Origin: Styela clava
Lineage: Eukaryota; Chordata; Ascidiacea; Stolidobranchia; Styelidae
Assembly (NCBI RefSeq): GCF_964204865.1
Contig: NC_135258.1
Span: forward strand, 6,315,001 to 6,379,000
Reading direction: 5' to 3'
Length of the DNA stretch: 64,000 bases
Part shown: positions 37,960-51,345 of the stretch, one piece after another
Numbering within the stretch: the first letter of the stretch is position 1
Layout of the letters: the number at the start of each line of letters is the position of its first letter
Notes under the pieces: model-generated
What the model saw: only the letters and a program-made list of their open reading frames with translations
What the model was told of the DNA's origin: nothing
Database searches by the model: none
Made by a program: the position numbers and the translations under genes

Positions 37960-40900
37960 TTAACGTTGTTCAAATTTGACATGGAATTTTGGAGACTCGT
38001 ACGTCATCATGTTGAAACGACCACTTTCAAATGCGGGCAGAGGGTTAGTGTTATCAGGGACGACTTTCAGCTTCTGAACGATGGCCGTCAAGAATATGAA
38101 AAGCTCTAATCTGGCCAAATTCTCTCCCGGGCAGTAACGGGGCCCCATAGAGAAAGAAATCACGTGACTCGGCTTGACAAATTTTCCGTTGGGATCGAGG
38201 AATCTTTCTGGTTGAAATTCTTTTGGGTTTTTGAAATGTCTGGAATCGTAATGAACTGCCCACATATTTGGTGCAATCTAAAAAGATTAACAGTGATAGA
38301 TAACGTAACTGAAATATTTTATTGTAGAGTTGCGCGCATTTTGATCGTATTCCGATTATATAAGAATATAGGTTTGTAGGGATGTATATATGGATGACTC
38401 TTGAATCCAAGAGTTTCGCATCGACATAAATTCGAATCGATTCAAGGCACATTCTGAAAAAAGTGGAGAACGGAAAAATATTAATCCGGATAGCACGAAG
38501 CCATTGTACGACTCATTGGTGTTGTCGCGGCATCCGCTAAAAGCGTATAGTTCACTATTATACTTCGAGCAACTACGCTGTTGCCGAAGGTTTTTCATAT
38601 TTAATCAAAACACTTTTATTGCCGGCAAAGTGAAAGCAAATAAAATTTAGCTACCATGTGGATGAATCCCATTTATGAGGAAAGTCCTGAGTGGCCATTA
38701 TTCAATGCAGAAACGTATACAATTACTGGACTAGGTGTTTTGAGTAACTGACTAGAGGGTATTCAAAGCTTATCAGAATTTTAAAGCATTTTATACGGCG
38801 CTTATTCATGCACGTTGCTCCGAACAAAACTGTTTACTAGCAGTTACTGATATCTAACGAGTAACGACATACGAAGAGATGGTATTTTTGTTAAGATCGA
38901 AAGCTTTTCTGTTCGGAATTGCCAATCAAATTTGTTGCACTCTGGGGAGCATGTGATTTGAAAATGTCCGCCAAATAACTTGAGAAGCAATAAATTAGAT
39001 ATGCATGAATATGTGATAGTTCGGATCAGGATAATCGAGGATTGAGCTGAAGCCGACCGGAGTAACCTTACCTAAGCCAAGGCCGCGAGGGCCAAATCGG
39101 TGCGCAGATGACAAAATTAACCTAACTCAATGAAAAAAGGCAAAATCGTTTCGGTGACTGTTAAATTTAACCTAACGTAAAGCTAGCAACTTGAGTAAGA
39201 AAATATTTCACTATTGTATTCTTTGGAATCGTGTATCCATTTAAAGTTGCTTCCTCTGTCGTTTTATGCAAAATTCCAAACGGTACCACGGGTCTATGTC
39301 GCAGTATTTCTTGTATAAAAGCACAAGTGTACGGCATTTCGTCTTGATGCTTCATTGAAGGTATTCCGCTTTCCCCTTGAAATACAACGTTCCAAAAATA
39401 TTATTTAGCAAGTCTCACTGGTTAGTACGAGTCCTAGTCATTTCATTTAAATCAAGAGTGCGTAACCTTTAATACAGGAAGGAATCATAGAAATAACTGC
39501 GGGTCCCACACTTACTTAACAAGATTCTATGGTAATTGCGAGTACAAAAGTTTTGGTTATTGATCTTATGACATGCCTTTTTCGCTGCGCACAAGCTAGC
39601 TTGCTGTTTGGGTGTTGTAATAAATTGAACTCTTCTATAGGTTTTACAACGCAAAGAGATTGGAAATATTGACATTTACCATATTTAACTAAATTGAAAA
39701 CGCGTTGCGCGTGGCGCATACCATTCAAAATTGGGCCGCGGGCCGCAAAATTTTTCTTTATTGGCCGCATTGGGCCCGCGGGCCGCGAGATGCACACACT
39801 TAATATAGAAGACTCAAGCTACTTCAAGTTTTCGAAACCATTATTTTTCCATAAGGGCAAGTTTCCATGTCGTTTTTTAAAATGGAATGAATAATAAAAT
39901 TTTGAATTTATTACTTCACTAACCTATATTTTCCAAAATCTCTTTATAAATTTTCTCTTGATGATCAGGATAATTTGCGAAGCACAGAATGACCCAACAC
40001 AAAGTACTAGCTGTCGTTCCGGTTCCTCCATCGATCAGATCTCGAACAAAATGTGCAAGTTGTTGTTTCTGGAATTAAAAAATGCCACGTAACAGTAAAT
40101 TTTTGTACCAGGTGTCAACAATTTTGCCATCCCGATTAGCGATCAAATAAGTGTGATGTAAAAAGTTCCATTTCATGAACAGTGTTACAAAAGCGAAACA
40201 GGAAACAAGAAGTCTCGTGCCAATAGTAAATTTAATAGCAATCTCAACCAATTCCTTGAGCTGTTTTTTAATTAAAACATCAAAATTTGGTTTTAGTTTG
40301 GTTGTTGCAATTGTCAAAACAGATTTGAGATTTCATTATTTATGTAAGTGCATGCAGAATGATGTGCAGTTCATGATTATAAGCAGAAATTCATTGCAGC
40401 ATCAGGTGTGCCAGATTGAATCACCCAACGGGCCGGATTTGGCTCGCGGGCCGCAGTTTGCCCACGTCAGTTTTAGACAAAGCAGCTGATGCCTAGCGTT
40501 ATATTTGGCGACGAAAGTTATGTATTAGATTTATGTATACGATGAAACATATTACTACTATAAAGAATTCATCTTACATTGAAACTAGGATCATTCTGTC
40601 CTCTGTCCTTCATTTCTTTCAAAAATACATCAATATAGTCTCGGATGTCATGTTCGTCGAAATCCGCCTCATGATCAGCTATAATATCTTCAAAGTACCC
40701 TAGAATAGGTTGAATCAAATTCAGACATGTCCAAGGAAACTATTTGTTCGTCTCACGTTTCCCATGGGACTAACACTCCCGTGGTCAAGCCTGGAAACTA
40801 ACCAGCCTTTATGAAGCCAAGGGCTACTTACTGGGTACCGCTTAAGCAAAGGGCAACCAGTTCACACACACTTCTGAAAATTTAATTCGCTCGATCAAGC

Positions 40901-43900
40901 AATAATAATTACTGTTAATGGTATTTAGCCATGAGACACTGATATTGTTAAAGATTGTTTGAGCTAATTTTAGAATAGACCTGCGAGCAACTCATGTGGT
41001 TCTCCCTGGCGAGGATATTGGTGCCCATGTGCACAGCGTTGGTGACCTCTGGATAAAAAAATGAAAAAACACCAAGGATAGCACTGACTTAATTAATCAA
41101 GTTTTCATGGGAAACAAAATTTGTTCATCACACGAGACGTATTACAAATGTGTCATTCCCGCAGATTCTAAATAACTCGATTCCATACCCAATGCTTTTC
41201 CATTTTGTTGGGCGAATTCGAACCAAAAAAGTCAGTCCATTAGAAAATCTGCCATCGCAGTGCGTATTAATGACGGCTTGTACCGTTCCATGCTTGGAAT
41301 GAGTGGATGAAACTTAGAATGAATTATTACCATGTTATTTATCGCTGTGTAGTTAACTTGGGCGAAACATATTTTCAGGTTACGTATAATTCTTCCAAGC
41401 AACCATTGAGAAGTAAGAAACTTTTTTAAGCAATCCTTATCTAGTTTTATGCGCAACTGGCTTTTGCACAGTGTAGGACGTATTTTATAATGGGCGCATA
41501 AATAGGTATACTATGCAATTCAATAGCCTTGCTGCACACTAACACAAATGTATTTCTGTGACGTTTCATCTGATTTTGAAATACAGAAATACATTAGTGT
41601 TTGTGTGCAGCAAGACTTTTGATTTGCATAGTAGGCTATGGTATTTTTATTCCTGCTACAACATCCTTGAATTATACGCATGCGGATCCACTAGCGCAAA
41701 GGCATCGAGGAAGGATTTGGAGTTAGTCTCGTGGAACTTCTACTGATAGTTGTGATTAAGTATTATGGTAATGATGAAGAACTGAACAATATCAGTAATT
41801 CTACAGCAAATACATATCGGTCCTACACAATAAATACACCTTGTATCTTGTATGCAGTGGTGGGATTCAAAAATTTTTGTCAGCCGGTTCCATCATACAA
41901 AGGTCATATTTTACAAAAGAGTTTACAAAAAGTCACGTTTGACACATGTTTACAAAAAGTCATGTAGTGCTAACCGGTTCGCTGATCTCATAAAATTCCG
42001 TTAGACGGTTCTATAGAACCGGTGCGAACCGGCTGAATCCCACTACTGCTTGTATGAGGTGGTGAGAATGGGATTTTGGATCCGAGGATTATCCCAAGAG
42101 GGTGCGGAATAATTTATCACTGCATTTACAGATCGCAAATGTCAACACTTGAATTAATTTCTCACCCAGAAATGTTTCGAAATCCCCAACAAAATCCTTC
42201 ACAGCTTGTTTAAAATTTGGTAGAAACCTCAATGACGGAGCCATAACCAACAACGCAACAACCTTAGCTTCTCTGCTGTCCGAAAAACTGAGATATAACG
42301 TAAGATCGGATATAGAGTTTTTAATTATTACAGACAAAAAAGAAAGGACTACAAGGCGGTTAATTCCTCATTGAACGGCCCTTTGTACGGCTCAGTCGTG
42401 GGTCGATATCAGAGGCTACCAGAGTGTAATGACCTTGATGCGGGGCTTTGACCTACCAGCGGTAACAGAACCAGGGTCATTTGGAACATATTTTAGGAAA
42501 AACTTTTGCGCAAAGCATCCTAAATTACTGAAACGTTGGGTGCAATCATGAACAAAAAGTAGTTCAAGTGGTAAATAAATTATCTTTGTTTTCACAGAAG
42601 TAATTAAATAAAGTATGGGTTTTGTTCTTTTGATTTCGTAGGTTGAGTTTTCATGCTTGAACTTGCCAAATAAAACAACTGCTTGAAATGCAAAATTAGG
42701 TAATTTAGTGGTATGAAGCAGCACGCAGTGTTTATTCGTTACGGATCCCCTTTCACTAGGTCTGGTCGGAGGTTGAAATTATATGTTCTGAGATTCACTA
42801 CTCACATTTTTTGAGTGACTTCAGTCATGTGAATGAATCTTTTGTCTTCGTAGTCTAGCCTTGTCCCGAACGTGAGTCGGTTGACGATGTTACAAACTGC
42901 TTGAGTGATTTTGGTCTGTTAAAATTGAAACAAACCAATAATAAAATTGGTTTCGGTGTATATAAGTAAAAATGGCGCATCGTGATGACTTCACTTAATT
43001 ATTACGAGTTGTATTATAGCCTGTATTGCTTGTCGGGTTGTGTTACGTTATTGTATTAAAAAGTTATTACGCGTCTGGCTGTTCGTCTATAACAGTGGCT
43101 ACGAACCTTTTATTGCTCGTGCCCCCATCATGGCATCGTTTAGCAATCGTGGTCCTGTATTTTTCCTTATAGTAGTATTTATAGTGTTATTTTTATTTTT
43201 CCAATTATGGTCAAATAATTCATACTCAACAAGGCGAAAACACCGTGTGAAATAACCTAATCAAACAATAAAACTAAGAATAACAGGGAAGTTTCTTGTA
43301 AAGAAAAAAGTACAATCAGTTTTGCGCATGGCATTTTGCCCCTTTCCTACTGTTATGTAGCCCCCTTAATGGATCATCACGAGCCCCCGATTAGGGAACC
43401 GCTAGTCTATAACGTCATAAATCTCCAAGCATAGCCAAATGTGCGATATATTTTGTGTTCCCTCGCAGTCTGTACGTTTACACTGCATTCTGCTTGCTTC
43501 ATTGCTCTTGTAAGTCAAATCCGAAATCAAATCGAAAAACCATTGCGAAAAATTGTTTTAATACTTGACAATCAACTAGTCATGTGAACTCGTATGTTCA
43601 TACTTGAAATTCTTTCTTGTCCGTACTTGTCAAACTTTCAATTAACCACGCCGCCTCTTCGTTTATATTTTGTTCCATACTCTTCTTTCCAAAGCCGAAT
43701 CTGCGGTTGTAAAAATATAGATAAAGTTGAAATTGTGGGGTATAGAATGTTAAAATATGGAAATGATTTGAACTTTGTTTAAGAATATTTGCCCTAACCT
43801 TGTGCTAATATACTGCATGCAAAGTATTTAATGTCAAATTGTGCTACACAAAACTATTTATATTTTTTTCAAATTATACACAAATTTAAAATGTCAAAAT

Positions 43901-44367
43901 GTTCAAGACTGGGTCAAAAGAAATTGGCAAAATTTATGATAAAATGCCAAATTGCAAATATTTGAATTCAATTATGGTTTCACAAAATTATTTATCTTAT
44001 CTTACCTGGTGACGTTTGCGAAATTATTAGGTTTGAAATTATTTTTGCTAGAAACATTTAGGGTTGATATTGACGGTGTACTGGCTTCCATTTTTCAATC
44101 AGTCGAATAAAAAATGCGACGATACGTAAAACGAGAATATCGGTCAGAGACCGAAGACTTATCGATCGAAAGTTAGGGGATCCCCCAAAACAGCGCTCTT
44201 ACTCCATAGTGACACCTTGTGTCCCATCACTTATTAATCAATAACTCGCTAATTATACGATATAATTCATTCAAAATCAATAGGCTTCCGGTACGACATA
44301 TGATGAATGCACATGCAAAATTTCAAGGAGATTCAATCTCGCTTTCGTGAGATATCGCGTGCATCTA

Positions 44368-44420
<53 letters not shown>

Positions 44421-46451
44421 AGTAATAATTGTTTTTTTTTTTACAGCCACACACGGTGTTTGCGATTGAAAAAAGTGACAACAATTGTTACCATATTTAT
44501 TGTGAGAGTTCTACAATACTTACCCTCTCAATGCATGATATCCGAACTTTTTCAATTTCTTCCATTCTGGCCCGTAATCGCCTCCTGCAATTCCGTACCC
44601 TTTCGTGATCAGGTCGTTAATAAAATTGCTCACTCTTCCAGAAAACTTCTCACTTTGATTCACCAGTGCCTGAAAAGGAAACGAAATATAAAGCAAATTC
44701 GTCGGCAGAAAATACGTGGGAAGTAATGTGCAATTGGTCGAAAAAACAATGGTATTGGTACTTTGTATCTTAATTGAGTATAAGATAATCAAAAGACTCA
44801 CCCAAAATTAAACAGTCTTATATTTGTGCTAGTGTGCTGCAAGACTCTTCAATCAATTAGAATTCATAACGTATTTTCTAGGATTTGTCAATTTTCCGGA
44901 CAACGAGGTATGAGTTTATGAGGCGGCATTATCAAAGCTATACCAATATGAATGTGGTAATATTTAGAGGACAGCTGGACATTGTGTATTGAATTGCGTT
45001 CTCGTCATGGTCGTTGCAGTTGGACAGTACGTGGGGGGTTAAATTAACTGAGATTGATAACATAAACACATCGGGTTTTCCAAATTTCACAATTGTGCTT
45101 GAATATTACTAGGTCGAATAATTCAACAATGATTCTTCGTGATCATAACTTTCGTTTATATGACTTTGTTTTCATATATATAGGCTTGGCTGTGGTATGG
45201 ATGTTTTTCCGACATTTGACCCCAGAAAAATATTCCCTATACTTCACTATTACAAAATTTTGGATGCTTATTTTGCGAGTGTTTTTGGAGAATTGGCACT
45301 TACAAACTGATTTAAGTGTTAAAACATGATTTTTAAAATATAGAACCAGGTATCGCTTACAGGTACTGATAGTCAATTTTTCGCCTAGTCTATCGCAGCT
45401 TTCCTGAGACTAAATTTTCGATTACCGCAACTAAACTGAAGCTAATCGGAAGACAATTAAATTACTTTATTTTTACAACTCATTTTTGAAAACGCTGATA
45501 AAACTGACAAATAACACGCAAAATCGCGAAATCGGGCAATATTTACAACCATGTTCGATATCTGTCTGACCAAACAAAGTGTTTGAACGGCTGCAAAAAT
45601 TGTCGCAGAAACATCCAAGAGATAGAACAGCACACAAGTTAGTTACCATAGCAACTTGAAAATATCATAGCTACTCTTACTTTTTTACTTTCATCTTTTA
45701 AATCTATTACCTATTTTATACTGTGATATCGGCTTAAAAACGAGCATGGCGTATTTATTGATTCGGAATTACCCAGGCATAAATTGCAATGAGATCAGAC
45801 GGGTCGGGAAAATATTCTATATGCCATGAACAAGCCTGCAAATATAGCTATCAGCTCTCTGGAGAATAGTTTACCTAGATTTTAAAAACGCTTTTATGCT
45901 TTAAAAAAGGTGACCGTACATTTGAACCCATGTACATGTCAACCAATGTGTATATCCGCGGGTTCAATCTATATGCGGGTGCTGAAACCCATGGGTTAGG
46001 GTTAGTATGGGTTCAAATAACCGTAAAACAAAACAAAAAATTCCATAGGTGCAATAGTATGCAGGTGCAATTGCCATGGGTTCAAATGTACGTGGGTTCA
46101 AATGTAAGGGAACCTTTAAAAAAGCGCATGATTGCCACTAGACACTTTGCTTTCACTTTGCTCCATCAGACACTTTGCTTTTATGCTTTGTTAACAATAA
46201 ATACCAACCTCAGTAATGCTTTCAAAATCATTCAACACAACCCAGTAATCACGACCAACTTGTACCGACATAACAGGTCCATATTTATCTCTCATTTGTC
46301 GAAATGTTTCTGCAGCATTTTCTCCAAGAAAGGGAATATATCCGATTAATGGAAATCCTCGCGGCCCCGGTGGAAAGTTCTTAGGACGTCGGGTAACTAT
46401 TAAATACAAGCATAAGATTGAAATGCTTGCTAAAATTATTTCCAAAACCAT
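37960..46451 (-). CDS. CYP2-like cytochrome P450, complete nine-exon gene
   Basis: Exons: 46451-46209, 44669-44524, 43700-43604, 42915-42806, 42287-42166, 40699-40578, 40068-39924, 39375-39212, 38277-37960. They total 1467 bases, 488 residues, normal for CYP2. All junctions have GT/AG and matching phase. Hydrophobic anchor at residues 2-19, then NFPPGPRGFP. The I-helix DLIDGGTGTT lies at 290-299, with Gly297 where the family usually has Asp/Glu. ExxR is at 351-354, QPERF at 405-409, and the haem loop FSMGPRYCPG carries ligand Cys432. Expected: an ER-membrane mono-oxygenase using NADPH-P450 reductase; the substrate cannot be told. It runs tail to tail with the plus-strand P450 gene, a clear paralogue. 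Confidence 0.9.
39480..39800. mobile_element. hAT-like MITE remnant (GGCCGCGGGCC family)
   Basis: Contains GGGCCCGCGGGCCGCGAG and TGTTTGGGTGTTGTAATAAA blocks related, partly in reverse, to the elements at 49125 and 56957. It lies in a P450 intron. A shorter relic (AACGGGCCGGATTTGG) lies near 40430. Confidence 0.55.
41508..41640. repeat. Long hairpin-forming inverted repeat
   Basis: The left arm contains CTTGCTGCACACTAACACAA and ATGTATTTCTG; the right arm contains the complement CAGAAATACATTAGTGTTTG and TGTGCAGCAAG. Arms of about 50 bases surround a short loop (TGACGTTTCATCTG). Probably a palindromic MITE in a P450 intron. Confidence 0.8.
41855..42048. mobile_element. hAT-type MITE with 8-base target duplication
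   Basis: Ends CAGTGGTGGGATTC and GAATCCCACTACTG are inverted repeats, with a near-palindromic CGGTTC/GAACCG interior. Both sides are flanked by the same eight bases, CTTGTATG (41847-41854 and 42049-42056), the duplication length of hAT elements. It lies in a P450 intron. Confidence 0.9.
44131..44418 (+). mobile_element. GACA-ending repeat element, copy D, with (GACA)n tail
   Basis: Starts ACGAGAATATCGGTCAGAGA, passes GGGGATCCCCCAAAACAG and TTAATCAATAACTCGCTAAT, and ends in a pure GACA run at about 44367-44418. It lacks the terminal palindrome of other copies. It lies in intron 2 of the minus-strand P450 gene. Confidence 0.7.
45909..46114. mobile_element. MITE with ACATTTGAACCCA inverted ends (second copy)
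   Basis: Starts GTGACCGTACATTTGAACCC and ends GGGTTCAAATGTAAGGGAAC, closely matching 27881-28053. It lies in intron 1 of the minus-strand P450 gene but in the opposite orientation relative to the gene, so it is an independent insertion. Confidence 0.75.
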
Positions 46452-49116
46452 TCTGAAATTTAAGTCTAAAAAGAGGATTATGTTAAAAACATATTATACA
46501 AGAAACGCCGAAATCTTTGCGTTCTGGCCTTGCCTACCTACTGGGTTACTGGCACACCCTGGGTGAGACGGTGGAAATGGGGATCAAAACTAAAGTTTCA
46601 ATCTGAGATGTCAACGTAGTTCACTTTTGCTAAAATTCATAAATTTCACAGTCATTTGGGATTTTATATACGTTGGCCCTGTACGTCGCGGGTTAAGGTT
46701 AAAGATTGAAACCCAATTACCACTACTTCACTGGTCATGTACCAGATCATGTTGGGTATGGAAACACAAAAGATTTGGGTTAGTAAAAATACTTAGCAGT
46801 TCCCAAGGTTTTAGTCGTTCATTTAATATAGCCATGATCAAAGAGAAAATGTGGAACTGTATTTATATACACGTACAATGACTTCCCGAAAAACATCTAC
46901 TCTCATTTAATGTTTCAACCAAAAGTTCAGATTCTCGTCGAACTGAAAACTCAAGTCCTGCGTATAAAATATTTCTAAATTCACTCATACCGAAATAAGC
47001 ATCGCAGTCTTTACAAAATTAAGAATAGCCTAGAAAAGCGGGTATATCTTTGCCTTTCTCAATGCTTTCAGTGCAATCAATTGTAATTTCTCGCGAATGC
47101 GTGTACATACATTTTCTACATTTTACCTGTACCAGAAACAAGCGTCGCAACCTTCACGTCGCAACCAAAATTTAAATGAGGCCCTATAAAATATCTATAC
47201 CGTCGAAACTAACACTTTGTTTTATTATTAGGTCTATACCTTACGATCGGCAATGCATCCATAGCCTTGTTACTTACTGCTACTTATGTCGTTGTTCCTA
47301 TACAGCCCTTCTTGAGCGCGATATCGCAGTGCAACGCCAGCATTTGGTCAATACGTAGACCACGTAGACGTATTATACACTGTATCAAATATAAATTTGT
47401 TACCCCTTCAAGATATATTGACACAGTCTTTGCGTGCTCAAAATGCATATTTGTTTTAATGAACAGCAAACAAACACTTTCATGAAGCGTAGTCAACCCT
47501 AACTAATGCGGATTGCATGGGGCCTAATTTGTAAAAGAAAATGAATTCACATTTTGCATTTTAACAAACTATAAACTTACGATTGATGTAGTATGTTTGT
47601 TGCAAATTGCGTACGCTGATCTATATAATTTGAATTTATAATGATTCAAATGTAATGATTCACATCTATCATTTGACAAGGGCATAATTGCAAGGTTTCA
47701 TAATCGTATAACGCGCGGTGATTTCCCTACACATCCCCTTCCCTATAGAGCGAACACCCCCTTAAATTCCAAACATCGATAATAAAAATGATTTACCACC
47801 CCTTAAATTTGGAAACACCCATCCCATAAAATTTAAAGCTGATGAGCTTATCGAGTATAAAAATATCAGCACATGCAAATCGTGACGTTTTATGCCATTT
47901 CTTAGTTGTTTTCACAACGTATTCCAGCTTTCACAAATACCAACCAGAGGGAACCCTCTGTAAGAGGTTAGTATTTTATTAAGGAGCCACATTTTATTCA
48001 AGGGTATATACATGAAAATTACCGTGGAGGGTGAGGATTAAATACTGCATTCCCAGAAAAGCTTTTCACGTAATATTATCTCATGCAGACCCTGTACGTT
48101 GAACGGACGCAATCGACCGTGACCGACCTCTATGTATTTGCGCAAATGGTTCCCTATGCCAAGGCTACTCAACTGGCTGACCTCTCGGGTGTTTCGTCCG
48201 GAACATATCTGCTTATTGTTTTTAAAAGCGTCGTTTTGCATTTCATAGTTGTAAAGTAAAGCATGTTCACTGAACCATATGAGCAAAAAATTGTGATATA
48301 TATTTTGCCGAGCATCGACTTACTTGTTACTTTGCTAATATTGATTAAATCATCAAGATGTCAACGGTGGCGTAATAATCAGAAGTTTTGCGGCCACTCA
48401 AGCACATTTTTCACCTAGACTATCAGGCATGGTGGTAAACATTTGTCTGTTTTCGTGCTTTTGCATGCTATTTGATAGTTTGGGGTGATACTTTCAAAAT
48501 TTGAATATGAATCAAACAACCCTATGGATATTTTGTTTACCAGTAGTTATAGTTTAGTTGTGATAAAATTTCAACAATGCTTGAAGCCTTCCTTTTTTTA
48601 AATTATAGAAAAAATTTCGTCACGCTTAGTTATGTTTTAACACGATATTCAGCAAAGTTAGCGCTCATCAAGATAGTGAAAGCTTAGCCATAACGATAAG
48701 GATGTACATTAGTTATTGCTCTTGTATTTTGTTAAGCGATGCATCTGAAGTTTTGTTTGCATCAAGTAATTTTTTTTCTGAGATGACCGAACCCAAGTAG
48801 TTTTTAGACTTTGTATACGGAACCTCTCTCAAAATAGGTGAGTAGCCCTACCCTGAGCGTATATTGCAGGGATGCTATAACAGAAATAAATATGACTATT
48901 TTTTTTCCATATTCAAATGTATTTCTGTAACTTTCTGTCACTTTGTAGTATGTAATGCCAAATTTGAAATTTATTCCTGTGTCGATCTGTTGCCTGCAAA
49001 GAGTGTTATGGAGCTCGAGTCATTGCCGAACTCAAGTTGGACACGGGTTATATTTATTTATCAAAGACTTGAAGTGAGTCAAGTCATCTGAATAAAATTA
49101 GCCGCTAGTGAAACTT
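46452..49116. other. Intergenic stretch, no gene recognised
   Basis: Upstream of the minus-strand P450 start and downstream of the styelin-like pseudogene. I see no exon with plausible splice sites and family similarity. Short open frames here are AT-rich and patternless. The duplicated styelin block begins near 49010. Confidence 0.4.
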
Positions 49117-49124
49117 ATCTAAAT

Positions 49125-49460
49125 CAGAGTTGAGCAGCCTGTAAAACAGGAGGGCAAAATACAAATAACTGGGTGAAACCGCGGGCCGTACCTTTATTCA
49201 ACATAGCCTTTCTGGTAGTTACAGATACAAAATTATTTGTGGATTGATCTTATGGCATGCGTTGTTCGCTTCGTACAAGCTGGCCGTTAGGGCATTGTGA
49301 AATATTGGAATTGCTCGCACGTACCAGATTAATCTACATTAAAAAATCGTTTCGCGGGCCGCACACCTTTGAAACTTTAAATATTGGCAATTCTCCGTGG
49401 GCCGCACAATTTTTCCTTGTAGACCGCATTGGGCCCGCGGGCGCACGTTGCATACCCCTG
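49125..49460. mobile_element. hAT-type MITE, copy in duplicated block A
   Basis: Flanked by ATCTAAAT on both sides (49117-49124 and 49461-49468). The right end GTTGCATACCCCTG pairs with the worn left end CAGAGTTGAGCAGCC. It is the same insertion as 56957-57282, inherited through segmental duplication. Confidence 0.85.
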
Positions 49461-50086
49461 ATCTAAATAATTTTTTTGACTCGAGATTTGGATGACACGT
49501 GACTTGTTTTGACCTGAGGTTTATTGACTTGCACCCAACACTGCATTTCCGAAATCTACTATCACTCGGACTCGATTCGACTCGAAAAGGGAGTAAGTAA
49601 AGGGAGTAATTTGACTTGATATACGCGACTCGAAGTTAAAGTACCCAACACTGATCGAACATGCTTCTATACACGGTCACTAGAACGACGTTTATGTTAA
49701 AGATATCTTATCTAATACTGTACGTGGCAGGAAAATATAAAATACAACTGCAATTTACAGTGGCGCCATTTTTTTGTTTTTTTGAATCTGCAATATCTGT
49801 TAGAAACAATAAAAAAAATGGAACATCAAATGAAAACGGGTTGTCTCTTGGTAGGTCTGTCCGCCAGAAAACTCTATTTTTCAATGATTTGATAACAGCA
49901 GCTCATCAGAGTCTGCAATTCCTTCAAGTTCATGCTCAGCCATGAATTGCTTGAATTCCTCTGAAATAGAATAAAATAGAAGTTTAAACTTTATGTTCTT
50001 GGCGAAAGCTAAAAGTTACATTTGGATAGAAAATCGTCTGTTTGGGACAAAAATCTTGCTACGCGCTGTCAACTTAGAGCAGGTGT

Positions 50087-50240
50087 GTGCAACTTTTAAT
50101 ACAAGAGGGCCAGATAAACATATTGGGTGAAACCTTTATTTAACATAGGTTTTCTAGTAGTTGCAGGCACAAAAATTTGCTTTAATCATAATATAACATG
50201 CGTCACACAGGCACAAGCTAGCTGTTCTGGCATTGTAACG
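50087..50240. mobile_element. Truncated hAT-like MITE
   Basis: Starts near GCAGGTGTGTGCAACTTTTA and follows the 49125/56957 family (AGAGGGCCAGATAAAC, TTTATTTAACATAGG, GCACAAGCTAGCTGTT) but lacks the right end. It lies in the last intron of the styelin-like pseudogene. Confidence 0.6.
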
Positions 50241-50362
50241 TCATAGGCATAGATAATAATTTGGACTCAGGTAACCAAATTCATGAACTTACAGTGAATC
50301 AAGTTTAGTTATTTGACTAAATACCGAATCGTAAAGTTCTGGATTATTTCTAAACATTTTAA

Positions 50363-50576
50363 CGATACTCCCGTAGTATGTGTACCAGGTTAGTGTTAGG
50401 CCAAAATTTTATTCTGATTTTTCTTATTTTAGTTCTATTGCGAGTTCGGGGACTGTCTGTGTTATCCAAGTGAATAACCCTCTGCCTATAGGTTTCAGTC
50501 CCTTCACACAACTTGATGTAAAATAGGCAAACAAAATTAGTTCCCTCCACATTGGTACACATACTTCTGGAGCGCC
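50363..50576. mobile_element. MITE with CTCCCGTAGT / CTGGAGCGCC ends (block A)
   Basis: Left end ATACTCCCGTAGTATGTGTA and right end TACACATACTTCTGGAGCGC are imperfect inverted repeats. The equivalent copy in block B is 58422-58634, at the same place in the same intron. Confidence 0.75.
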
Positions 50577-51189
50577 GTTTTAACTCCCTACATATCAAGT
50601 TCCTTCTTATTTGGAACAAACATTTCATATAAACAAATTACCGTCAGGCATGCTGGCAAGTTCGTCCAACATTTCCATCATAATCTGAGCTTCACCATCT
50701 CCAGATTCTGCTGCAATTCCATCAGCGATCATGGACATTATGTTCTTATAGGATTCTTCGTCCTGAACAAAGAGAAAGTTGTGCTGAAATGTTGAAACTA
50801 CAGACACAGGTAATGTCATTGGCACTATTCGTGCGTCTCAATGATTGAGGTGAGCTATAGGAACACGCTTGCAGTCGCACCGCAAATTCAAATTCTTCGT
50901 GCATAATTATTTGCGAGAGAAATAATTGTACTTCTAGCATTTTACAGCAATGACTTGACTGATGAAGTCTGACTATAGTCAGGCAAAACCTTACATGAAA
51001 ACATCTGTTTAAGTCTACAGCAGGACTCTTGAATTGGTCATGTTTATCCCTGCTGCAGAATCTTTGTATTATACGCAACTTCCACCCAACACTGCATTTA
51101 CGAAATACACTATTAATCGAGCTCGACTTAGAAGTTTGGTGAAATTTATTGGTGCTCGGATTTGAGACAAGTTTTGACTTGATATACGC

Positions 51190-51345
51190 GACTCGAAGTT
51201 TAACAACTTTAGAAAGAAGTTTAACAACTTTAGAAAGAAGTTTAACAACTTTGAGGGAAGTTCAAGAACTTTGAGAAAAGTTTATAAACTTTTGTGAGAA
51301 GTTCAAGTACTTTTGAGAGGAGTTCAAGGATTTTTGAGATACGCA
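51190..51345 (-). repeat. Minisatellite, GAAGTTTAACAACTTTAGAAA units
   Basis: Six to seven degenerate units of about 21-26 bases (GAAGTTTAACAACTTTAGAAA, GAAGTTCAAGAACTTTGAGA and variants) lie in the intron between exons 2 and 3 of the styelin-like pseudogene. They are absent from the paralogue. Confidence 0.8.

Noticed and set aside
44367-44418. (GACA)n run considered as a tandem-repeat gene or CRISPR-like array
   Set aside because: It is a simple tetranucleotide microsatellite at the end of a dispersed element.
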